In this document: positions 33,902 through 40,765 of the stretch, piece after piece
How the letters are laid out: each line of letters starts with the position of its first letter
Position numbering within the stretch: the stretch's first letter is position 1
From: Bog-756 sp963776225
GTDB lineage: Bacteria; Actinomycetota; Acidimicrobiia; Acidimicrobiales; RAAP-2
DNA length: 64,000 nt
Reading direction: 5' to 3'
NCBI GenBank assembly: GCA_963776225.1
Contig: CAVZLL010000003.1
Location: forward strand, 1-64,000
Translations under genes and position numbers: made by a program
The notes under the pieces: model-generated
The model's input: only the letters and a program-made list of their open reading frames with translations
Database searches by the model: none
What the model was told of the DNA's origin: nothing

Positions 33902-34223
33902 CGGGATCGATTCCCAGCCGCAGGGCAAGTGTTCGCGCACCCGCCAACCCTGCCCAAGACCGCCGGGTCGGCGGCGCTTATCCCTGCCCACTACCGGCAC
34001 ATTGGCCACGCATCCCATGGGGATTGCCCGTACGAAATGGGACGTTCGGAGTCCGGCTCGGCCCAAGTCTCGTCGCCAAGTGCCAAGAAGATGGGAATGG
34101 GCACTTCGAGCCGCCCGCTCACCGGGACTTTCGACTCTATTCACAAGGAGGCCGCAAACCCTACCGTGTCCGGCAGACACCTCTCCTAGATCGGGAGGGC
34201 AGCCATCCAGGAGATGACCGAGC
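33902..34223. other. Gene-free stretch within the insert
   Basis: No convincing gene in 322 bases: short open frames here show no homology, no ribosome binding site and no match to neighbouring codon bias. A hairpin aagtgcc (34078-34084) with ggcactt (34100-34106) and a 15-base loop is present. AGGAG ten bases before 34224 serves the next gene. Confidence 0.6.
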
Positions 34224-34802
34224 ATGAAACGCAAGACCTTTGACGGCATCCTCACCGCAGTGGGGGCTGGACTAACGATCTTCTTCATCGTGGCTGGGAG
34301 CTTGGGGCTGTGGGCGTACAGTTTCGCCAACTCGAACGTCCACAACCAGTTGGCCCAGCAGCAGATCACCTTCCCACCGGCGTCGGCCTTCGCCCATGCC
34401 GCAGCCGGGACCGAGATCACCCCGGACATGATCCCGGTGGTGTCCCAGTACGCGGGCCAGCAGCTGCTGACCGGCAAGCAGGCCGAGGCCTATGCCGACC
34501 ACTTCATCGCTGTCCACCTCCAAGAGATCGGCGGCGGTAAGTCCTATGCGCAGCTGTCCTCGGAGGCTATGGCGCTGCCCAAGGGCTCGGCGGCGTACAC
34601 GGCGGCCGAAGCCAAGGTCCAGACGGTCTTCCAAGGGACGACACTCCGTGGGCTGCTGCTCGAGGCCTACGCCTTCTGGCAGATGGGGCAGATAGCCCTG
34701 TTCGCATCGATCGCCTGCTTCGCTCTGGCCGCGGTCATGCTGATCTTCACCATCCTCGGTTTCGTACACATGCGCCGGACCCCGGAGGATGCGGAGATCT
34801 AG
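34224..34802 (+). CDS. Two-helix membrane protein, conserved in actinobacteria
   Basis: A 192-residue protein with a transmembrane helix near each end: about residues 10-32 (TAVGAGLTIFFIVAGSLGLW) and 150-178 (GQIALFASIACFALAAVMLI). The middle, about 115 residues, is predicted outside and contains TFPPASAFAHAA and QYAGQQLLTGKQAEAYADHF, a layout I recall from actinobacterial proteins sometimes mislabelled as LigA dioxygenase. No catalytic motif is evident. Function unknown. Confidence 0.8.
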   Translation: MKRKTFDGILTAVGAGLTIFFIVAGSLGLWAYSFANSNVHNQLAQQQITFPPASAFAHAAAGTEITPDMIPVVSQYAGQQLLTGKQAEAYADHFIAVHLQEIGGGKSYAQLSSEAMALPKGSAAYTAAEAKVQTVFQGTTLRGLLLEAYAFWQMGQIALFASIACFALAAVMLIFTILGFVHMRRTPEDAEI

Positions 34803-35082
34803 TCGAAAGATTGCGGTACGGCGTCCCTGGGATGTTGTGGAAGCTCGCCCCGGATCCAGGAACGGTCGTGCTGTGTGGTCGTCGGGCCGGGTCCAGCACC
34901 GCCGTCGGTCCGCAGGTCGTTCCCACAAGCAACTAGAGAACTCGCTCGCCAGGATTAGGAACGACTGGGTGCACCTGACCACCCGCTCGGGGCGCATTAT
35001 CCGCCATTCACACACTGCGGCTGCTCGTAGTCCGCTGACCACCCAGGCGCTGGTCGAGAACTTTTCCACCTGGATGGTTCCC

Positions 35083-35088
35083 TACACT
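35083..35088 (+). promoter_or_regulatory. -10 box of the thioesterase gene
   Basis: TACACT followed by seven bases and the ATG at 35096. There is no Shine-Dalgarno sequence, so a leaderless mRNA is likely. Confidence 0.5.
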
Positions 35089-35095
35089 TGCCTAG

Positions 35096-35713
35096 ATGAG
35101 GACCGAAGAAGCACGAGAAGGAGCGGCCGCGAGCTTGCGAGCTCTCAACCACGCGTTTGCAGCGCATGATCCCGAGGACGATGCGCTCGCATCGATAGCG
35201 GAGTCGGCGAACGAACTCACACTCTTGGTTAATGAAGCGCCGACGCGCGATCGTCTGGCCCTCATGCGGAACAGTCCGGCGGGATCAATCTTGGGTGGGA
35301 GCGGGTTCGAAGACCGAGCTGTCGGCGGTTGGTCAAATCCGACAGGCGTCGAACTTGAGGTGCGGTTCGACAACGGTGAAGCGATCGCCGACGTTGTGTT
35401 GCGGCGCGCATTCGAAGGAGCACCCGGTCGTGCCCACGGCGGAATCGTGGCTGCTGCATTCGACGACGTGACCGGTTTCGTTATCGGCAAACTGCAGGAA
35501 CCGGCCTTTACCGGCGAGTTGACGGTTCGCTATCTCGCAGCCGTACCTGTTGACGAGCCCTTGGAGATTCGTGCACGGCTTGACGGACGAGAACGCCGCA
35601 AGCTCTTCATTAGTGCTGAACTACGCACCAGTCGGGCGGTGGTTGCGAGGTGCCGTGCTATCTACATCACCGTCGATCTGTCCCGCTTTGCGGGAGCGCC
35701 CGACCCACGCTGA
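35096..35713 (+). CDS. PaaI-like hotdog-fold thioesterase
   Basis: A 205-residue protein. The C-terminal two thirds carry the hotdog thioesterase signature GRAHGGIVAAAFDDVTGFV, with the HGG and Asp typical of the PaaI/YbgC-like group, followed by ELTVRYLAAVPVDEPLEIRA. The N-terminal 75 residues are helical and not recognised. It probably hydrolyses an acyl-CoA or similar thioester. The family is intracellular. It lies alone in the insert, with 293 bases before and 234 bases after free of other supported genes. Confidence 0.85.
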   Translation: MRTEEAREGAAASLRALNHAFAAHDPEDDALASIAESANELTLLVNEAPTRDRLALMRNSPAGSILGGSGFEDRAVGGWSNPTGVELEVRFDNGEAIADVVLRRAFEGAPGRAHGGIVAAAFDDVTGFVIGKLQEPAFTGELTVRYLAAVPVDEPLEIRARLDGRERRKLFISAELRTSRAVVARCRAIYITVDLSRFAGAPDPR

Positions 35714-35947
35714 TCCGATCAGAAGGCTAGTGACAATGCCCACTGATGGATCTGAGACCATGTGGGGGCGGTGTCCCTAAACCGGCTCGGAGGCGTTATC
35801 GAACGGGGTGCGCTCGCCGCCCGCGAACTGCCACCGACCGGCATGCGGGCGTGCCGGATAACTCGAGTGAAGGTCCTTCGGCACCCACAGAATGGGATGT
35901 TGGCACCCACACGATTCCAAGTCACGCGCCTCTCGGACTGAACGACC

Positions 35948-37570
35948 CTAAGGGTCGAGAGCGTTCCAGGTCGAAGTCGAGACCTCGTCTATGAGGGCCA
36001 GTCCCGTCTGGTCGGAATTGGGAACAGCCTGTGTGAGGACGGCAATGAGGTAGTCGCGGCCCTGACCCTGCACCCAACCAATACCGTTAATCACGCCTTC
36101 GGATGGGATGCGGCCAGTTTTGGAGGCCCGCAACAAGCCGGATGGGACGCCAGAGGAGACGCCGAAGATGTCGGCCGGGACGATCTGACTCATGAGGCTG
36201 AGACCGTACGCCCGAGAGGCGTCGGACAAATAGCCATTTGGCTGGACAAAGCGATCGAGCAGGATGAGTTGATCGGTCGCCGTCGTGGTCGAGTTCCCCC
36301 AATCGCTGATCGGATTGCTCTCGGTCATCCCGATGGATTGGTCGAAAGTCGCCACGGCTCCAGGACCTCCGGCGTCCTGGAGGAGGTTCGTGGTGGCGTT
36401 GTTATCACTGACCTCGATCATCGGCGCCGCCAGAGCCTGCTCGGAAGGAGGAAGGGGCTGACCAGCAGCTTGTGCCTCACTCAAGACCGTCCCCAGCAGC
36501 TGGACCTTCAATATGCTGGCAGTGATGAGTGCAAGGTTCGGGTGGTAGACCAAGACGTCACCGGTCGTTAGATCCTCGACCGCTGCAGAAACGAGACCCG
36601 GGGCGTTGTTGAGATCAGCGACGACGGCCTGCGTGAACGGTGAGTGAGTCAACTGCCCCTCAGCGAGCCAGTATCCAGAGGCCGAAGGAGCCAATCCGAT
36701 GACGGGCTGGGCCAGAACTTGGCCCGAGAGCGACCCCTCAAAAGGCGCGTCGCCGAAGGCGAACACACCGCCGTCGGCACCTACCAGCCAATACCCACCC
36801 CCGTTGAGGGTTGAGGTGATGCTGACAACCGGTGATGCGAGCCGGGAGGAGCCGAGAGATCCCTCAAAAGGCGCGTCGCCGAAGGCGAACACACCGCCGT
36901 CTGCGGCTACGAGCCAGTACCCGCCCCCGTCGGCGGTCGCCGCCATGCCGCGCACTGGTAGGCGAATGGCGATTCCCCCGAGCGAGCCATGAAAAGCAGC
37001 GTCACCGAAGGTGAAGATCCCCCCGTCCGCCGCCACGAGCCAGTAGCCCCCACCGTCCGGAGTGGCGGCCATGCCGACCACCGGTTGGTTCAAGACTACG
37101 TCGCCGAGGGACCCATGGAAATGCGCGTCGCCGAAGGCGAACACACCGCCGTCTGCGGCGACCAGCCAATAACCATTTCCGTCGGGAGTCGCGGCCATGC
37201 CGACGATCGGTTGGGACAGGGTTACGGCGGCAAGCGAACCCTCGAATGGTGCATCGCCGAAACAGAAGACGCCACCGTCCGCGCCGGCGAGCCAATAGCC
37301 ATTGCGGTTCTTCTTAGAGGCCACAGCAACGACCGGCGCGTTGACCCTCGTCCCGGAAAGAGAGCCGAGGTTCGGGGCACCTCCCAACGGTATGACGGTG
37401 CCTCCGATGGTGGTAACACCGTGACGCGAAGCCAGCGGGTACACCTGACTCGCTGATGCACCCGCTCCGCGGTTGGGGATCCATAAGCCGATGGCAACCA
37501 ACACGATCACCGATGCGACGCGGCAATAGTCACGAGGTGGGATCCCAGATCGCCGGCGGCCCACTGTCAT
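35948..37570 (-). CDS. Class A beta-lactamase-like serine hydrolase with N-terminal 42-residue repeats
   Basis: A 540-residue exported protein. Residues 18-41 form a signal or anchor segment. Residues about 77-286 hold five copies of a 42-residue repeat with the core GYWLVAADGGVFAFGDAPF, plus a partial sixth. Residues about 306-540 are a beta-lactamase/D,D-peptidase-type domain with Ser352-x-x-Lys355 (SILK), Ser388-Asp389-Asn390 (SDN) and Lys484-Thr-Gly (SKTG). It could hydrolyse beta-lactams or act on peptidoglycan, with the repeats perhaps binding the cell surface. I start at the ATG at 37570, where GGAG lies seven bases upstream, rather than at longer in-frame starts. Confidence 0.87.
   Translation of the reverse strand: MTVGRRRSGIPPRDYCRVASVIVLVAIGLWIPNRGAGASASQVYPLASRHGVTTIGGTVIPLGGAPNLGSLSGTRVNAPVVAVASKKNRNGYWLAGADGGVFCFGDAPFEGSLAAVTLSQPIVGMAATPDGNGYWLVAADGGVFAFGDAHFHGSLGDVVLNQPVVGMAATPDGGGYWLVAADGGIFTFGDAAFHGSLGGIAIRLPVRGMAATADGGGYWLVAADGGVFAFGDAPFEGSLGSSRLASPVVSITSTLNGGGYWLVGADGGVFAFGDAPFEGSLSGQVLAQPVIGLAPSASGYWLAEGQLTHSPFTQAVVADLNNAPGLVSAAVEDLTTGDVLVYHPNLALITASILKVQLLGTVLSEAQAAGQPLPPSEQALAAPMIEVSDNNATTNLLQDAGGPGAVATFDQSIGMTESNPISDWGNSTTTATDQLILLDRFVQPNGYLSDASRAYGLSLMSQIVPADIFGVSSGVPSGLLRASKTGRIPSEGVINGIGWVQGQGRDYLIAVLTQAVPNSDQTGLALIDEVSTSTWNALDP
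36656..37342 (-). repeat. Tandem 126-base coding repeats (five full, one partial)
   Basis: In-frame repeats of the beta-lactamase-like gene. Each unit starts with a variable PVVGMAATPDG part and ends GSL. The DNA core around ggcgcgtcgccgaaggcgaa recurs every 126 bases or so, with the end copies most diverged. Confidence 0.85.
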
Positions 37571-37770
37571 CGATTTACTCCATCTAGGAGAGGTCATGTC
37601 TCCCACCCAGCAGTATGGCCCGAGGCGCCCCACGTCGCCGGGAGCGGGGCGCTTATTGAGAGTGGCTGGCCGCATTGAGAACCGACCCGTCCGAACCAAC
37701 CAGGATTGAGCAGGCGGGTCAGACTCTGAGGGTCGTCTCTCGAATCCTCCGTGCGATGATGGCGAGATCC

Positions 37771-37779
37771 TGGTACAAC
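37771..37779 (+). promoter_or_regulatory. Extended -10 promoter of the hydrolase-cyclase gene
   Basis: TGGTACAAC has the extended TGn element before TACAAC; seven bases later comes the GTG at 37787. Leaderless arrangement. Confidence 0.45.
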
Positions 37780-37786
37780 GTCGGCT

Positions 37787-39115
37787 GTGCAGGACGTCGA
37801 AGTCAAGTACTTGGACCGGGATGGGGGACGGATCGCCTACGAGGTGTTCGGCAGCGGCCCGATTGATCTCGTCCTGAGCATGTACGGCGTCCCCATCGAT
37901 CTCATGTGGGACCTTCCACAGCTTGCCCACTTCCTCGACTCTTTGGGAGCTGTCGCCCGAGTGATCGCCTATGACGAACGCGGGAACGGTGCCTCGGATC
38001 CGCTGCCAACGACCGATGGTGCCGCCGGAGTGGAGAGCGCGGCCGCCGATTGGATTGCGGTACTCGATACGGTCGGGTCGGATCGTCCGAGCATGCTCGA
38101 CTTCAACCTGTCAGGAAACCAGATATTCGCGGCAGCCACCTATCCGGAGCGGGTACGGTCGATCGTTGGTGCGAACCTTCGGTCCTCGTTCCCGGAGATG
38201 CGGGGCCAGACGTGGGAGCAATGGAAGGCCTTCGCAGTGTGGTACGGGACGACCAGCAGCCTGAAGACATTCAACCCGCGTGTGGCCCACGATCCCAACC
38301 TCCAGCGGTGGTGGGGCCGTGCACATCGTTTAGGCAGCAGTCCCGAAGAGCACGCTCAGACGCTCAAGTTTGGATCCGAGATCGACGTGGGGGCCCTGTT
38401 GGAGCATGTGCGTGCTCCGACCCTTGTGTTTCATCGGAAAGACAACCGTGTCTATGACATCGACACGAGCAGAATGACTGCTGAGCGGATACCGAACTGC
38501 CGCTTTGTCGAACTACCTGGCAGCGAGTCCGATCTGTTCCTCGGCGATACCGAATCAGTCCTTGCCGAGATCACCACGTTTCTCAGAGAAGCTGACGTGA
38601 CACCGGTCGACGATGACCGGCCGCTCGCTACCGTTCTCTTCACTGACATCGTGGACTCGACGGAGCAACTCGCGGCCCTTGGCGACCGGCGTTGGCGAAC
38701 GGTGCTCGATGAGCATGACCGAACAATCGATCGGACCGTTCTCGGCTTTCGAGGTCGAGTAGTGAAGAAGCTTGGCGACGGCATGCTTGCGACCTTCGAT
38801 GGGCCCGCTCGGGCCGTACTCTGCGCAGCGGCGATACGTGACGCACTCAGCCAGCAGGGCATTGCGGTTCGAGCCGGTCTCCACACTGGGGAGATCGAGC
38901 TGCGTGACGGCGATGTGGCCGGCATCTCGGTTCACATGGCTAGCCGGATCTCCGGACTCGCAGGTCCAGGCGAGATCTATGCGTCTCGCACTGTGGTCGA
39001 CCTGACTGGTGGGTCCGGCATCACCTACGACAGCCGTGGCGACCAGGAACTTAAGGGGATACCGGGCAGTTGGCCGATCTTCGCTGCGACCGCCCCAGCG
39101 ACCACGGTTCTCTAG
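37787..39115 (+). CDS. Alpha/beta-hydrolase-like domain fused to class III nucleotide cyclase
   Basis: A 442-residue protein. Residues 1 to about 265 resemble an alpha/beta hydrolase (RVIAYDERGNGASDP, then FAAATYPERVRSIVGANLR), but where GxSxG should supply the nucleophile the sequence is DFNLSGNQ, so the Ser appears replaced by Asn. Residues about 280-442 are a class III adenylate/guanylate cyclase domain: metal Asp pair in LFTDIVDST, VVKKLGDGMLATF with a purine-contacting Lys, and GISVHMASRISGLAGPGEIY with the catalytic Arg. The same architecture occurs in mycobacterial Rv1900c. A ligand-sensing pseudo-hydrolase controlling cAMP output is the inference. Confidence 0.88.
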   Translation: MQDVEVKYLDRDGGRIAYEVFGSGPIDLVLSMYGVPIDLMWDLPQLAHFLDSLGAVARVIAYDERGNGASDPLPTTDGAAGVESAAADWIAVLDTVGSDRPSMLDFNLSGNQIFAAATYPERVRSIVGANLRSSFPEMRGQTWEQWKAFAVWYGTTSSLKTFNPRVAHDPNLQRWWGRAHRLGSSPEEHAQTLKFGSEIDVGALLEHVRAPTLVFHRKDNRVYDIDTSRMTAERIPNCRFVELPGSESDLFLGDTESVLAEITTFLREADVTPVDDDRPLATVLFTDIVDSTEQLAALGDRRWRTVLDEHDRTIDRTVLGFRGRVVKKLGDGMLATFDGPARAVLCAAAIRDALSQQGIAVRAGLHTGEIELRDGDVAGISVHMASRISGLAGPGEIYASRTVVDLTGGSGITYDSRGDQELKGIPGSWPIFAATAPATTVL

Positions 39116-39228
39116 CGAGAGCCCCACCTTGGGAGGTGTGCGCCCGATCACCGGCTGAGGGTCGCGTGATCGTCGGACGCGGTTGCTGCGCGGGTGACGT
39201 CCGTGAAGGGCACTTGCGGGTGTGCGAA

Positions 39229-39516
39229 TTACTGTCCATTCCCCTGACTGGCAATAGTCGGTCCCTCCGGAACTCCGCCAGCTTGCCAACGGCCCTTGCA
39301 CTTCATGGCGAACGAGAAGGGCAGCGTTCCAATGACCGCGAGCGTCATGGCAATCGGTACGAAGATCCCGGTGATGGCGAAGATCGCGGCCAAGGGATAG
39401 AAGATCAGGCTCGACGGGATCTGGAGGAACAATAGTCCGGCGATCGTCCACTTCTGACCACCGGTCAGCTTCGACTCGGATGAATCGGGGTTGGATGACA
39501 CAGCAACCGTATCCAC
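39229..39516 (-). CDS. Small two-helix membrane protein
   Basis: A 95-residue protein with two hydrophobic segments: about 25-48 (TIAGLLFLQIPSSLIFYPLA) and about 50-70 (IFVPIAMTLAVIGTLPFSFA). Both ends are hydrophilic. No known family is recognised. The coding case rests on the two clean helices and on a good -10 box, TAAAAT, eight bases before the GTG start. Confidence 0.62.
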   Translation of the reverse strand: MDTVAVSSNPDSSESKLTGGQKWTIAGLLFLQIPSSLIFYPLAAIFAITGIFVPIAMTLAVIGTLPFSFAMKCKGRWQAGGVPEGPTIASQGNGQ

Positions 39517-39524
39517 GCGGAACC

Positions 39525-39530
39525 ATTTTA
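39525..39530 (-). promoter_or_regulatory. -10 box of the small membrane protein gene
   Basis: TAAAAT on the minus strand, five of six consensus bases, eight bases before the GTG at 39516. Confidence 0.5.
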
Positions 39531-39640
39531 CCCTGGCCCTGCCTGCGGCCGGGCCGGTTCACCTGATCCCTCGTGCAAGAGGTGCCCCCGTTCGATCGAT
39601 CGTGACGCTCTCCCCGGTACTCGGCTCGGCCCTGCCGAAG

Positions 39641-40180
39641 CTATCGAGTGAAGGCTGCGACTCCTGCGTTCCAGGATCGGCCGAGATCGCTTCCCGGAGG
39701 AAAGCGATCGTCGAGTTCGAGGATCACCATTCCGTGAGCGAACGAGAACAGGGCCTGGGCTCGCCAAGGGTCCTCAGTGGCGAGATAGAAGGGTTCGCCC
39801 GCCCACGCCTCGAGCCCCGGGGGAAGGATCTCGCGGGGGAGGGGCCCGGCGGTGGCGAGACGGTACAACGCAGGACTGGCAAGGGCCGCCTTGCGGTAGG
39901 CATCGAGGAGACTCCGTACGGCCCCCCCGCGGCCGGGCGCGCGCGGCGCGGCGTGTAGGGCGTTGCCGAACTCGAGCATGCCCTGTTCGATGAGCGCCGC
40001 CTCGACGGCGCGCTTCGTCGGGAAGTGCTTGTACAGCGAGGGTGCCTGCATGCCGACGGCGGTCGCCAGCCGGCGCATGGTCAGGGCGTCAGCGCCCTCT
40101 TCCTCCAGGACCTGACGCGCCGCGGCCACGATGTCCGCTTCCCGTTCCGAGCGAGCCGTGAGCTCGGGCGCTGCCGTCAC
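39641..40180 (-). CDS. TetR-family transcriptional repressor
   Basis: A 179-residue TetR-type regulator. The N-terminal helix-turn-helix is READIVAAARQVLEEEGADA followed by LTMRRLATAVGMQAPSLYKH and FPTKRAVEAALIE. The C-terminal part (about 75-179) fits the WHG/TetR_C_33-like group with SLLDAYRKAALASPALYRLA. The GTG start overlaps the stop of the deazaflavin reductase gene (GTGA), so the two form one operon, with the regulator second. It probably represses that operon through the palindrome at 40678-40692. Confidence 0.9.
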   Translation of the reverse strand: MTAAPELTARSEREADIVAAARQVLEEEGADALTMRRLATAVGMQAPSLYKHFPTKRAVEAALIEQGMLEFGNALHAAPRAPGRGGAVRSLLDAYRKAALASPALYRLATAGPLPREILPPGLEAWAGEPFYLATEDPWRAQALFSFAHGMVILELDDRFPPGSDLGRSWNAGVAAFTR

Positions 40181-40641
40181 TGCTCGGCGATCGCGAATGC
40201 CGGGTGCTTCGGGGCAATCGCCAAGAGTTCCTCGTCGGTCGAGTTCGGGCCGACCCCGTCGAAGAACACACCAACTTCGGCCTTCCAGCGCTTGAGGTAG
40301 GAGCGCAACACGGGGACTTTGTCCGCATCGTCCAGCTCGGTGGCCGTGTAGTGGGTCCGCTTCCGGCCGAGCAGGAGGTCGAGCTGCCCGCCAGCGGCCC
40401 GCACGTTGCGGACCCACTGGGCCTCCCCCCGCGGCGCCACGAGGTACGTCGTGTCTCCCAGGGCGAGCAGGTTGACCGGCGTCCGCCGAGGAGCACCCGT
40501 CTTGCGGCCCGTCACCTCCAACACCCTGCTGCCCCAGATGCTGATGCCCAGGCGGGTGGCCCCGGCCACTGCGTTGTTGAACACGTGCTTCGTGAACCAC
40601 CCGGGTTCCCGGTAGTGGCGCGTCGGCTCATTCGTGGGCAT
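40177..40641 (-). CDS. Deazaflavin (F420)-dependent nitroreductase-family protein
   Basis: A 154-residue split-barrel protein of the deazaflavin-dependent nitroreductase (Ddn-like) family. Typical parts are LEVTGRKTGAPRRTPVNLLA, TTYLVAPRGEAQWVRNVRAA and the later RKRTHYTATEL. The family uses reduced coenzyme F420 (some members bind FMN) to reduce quinones, nitro compounds or other electrophiles. F420 genes cofD and cofE lie 15 kb away. AAAGGAG is six bases before the ATG. First gene of a two-gene operon with TetR. Confidence 0.88.
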   Translation of the reverse strand: MPTNEPTRHYREPGWFTKHVFNNAVAGATRLGISIWGSRVLEVTGRKTGAPRRTPVNLLALGDTTYLVAPRGEAQWVRNVRAAGGQLDLLLGRKRTHYTATELDDADKVPVLRSYLKRWKAEVGVFFDGVGPNSTDEELLAIAPKHPAFAIAEQ

Positions 40642-40671
40642 CGTGATCTCCTTTGGCTGACGGTGTTCGCC

Positions 40672-40699
40672 ATTCTAGCTAACGGCGTTAGCCTGTCAA
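40672..40699 (-). promoter_or_regulatory. Sigma-70-type promoter of the deazaflavin reductase-tetR operon
   Basis: On the minus strand: TTGACA (40694-40699), 16-base spacer, TAGAAT (40672-40677). The -35 box is a full consensus and the -10 box has one mismatch, the best promoter in the window. Confidence 0.8.
40678..40692. promoter_or_regulatory. TetR operator
   Basis: gctaacg-g-cgttagc, a perfect 7+1+7 palindrome that exactly fills the spacer between -35 and -10. Binding of the TetR protein encoded in the same operon would block RNA polymerase. Confidence 0.75.
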
Positions 40700-40709
40700 G
40701 CCGACCGTT

Positions 40710-40765
40710 CCGACGTGCCGCACGGGGTGTTCGGCGTCTTTCCAGCCCGGCAGCTGACCGGGGCT
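40710..40765 (+). repeat. Right copy of the insert-flanking direct repeat (degraded mutase 3' end)
   Basis: Matches 32104-32158. An extra T after cggcgtctt breaks the mutase reading frame, so this copy is a relic. Its end touches the stop codon of the convergent M20 gene. Confidence 0.85.

Noticed and set aside
33929..34189. Short plus-strand open frame of 86 codons between the MFS and membrane protein genes
   Set aside because: No ribosome site, no -10 box at the right distance, no recognisable composition or motif.
35714..35947. Small open frames after the thioesterase gene
   Set aside because: Short, overlapping in several frames and without start signals; nothing supported in this 234-base gap.
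36656..37342. CRISPR-like array from the regular repeats
   Set aside because: The 126-base period is in frame, the units are wholly coding and spacers are not unique; it is a protein repeat.
32159..40709. Integrase or transposase gene in the insert
   Set aside because: No tyrosine or serine recombinase or DDE motif was seen in any frame, so mobility is inferred only from the flanking repeats.
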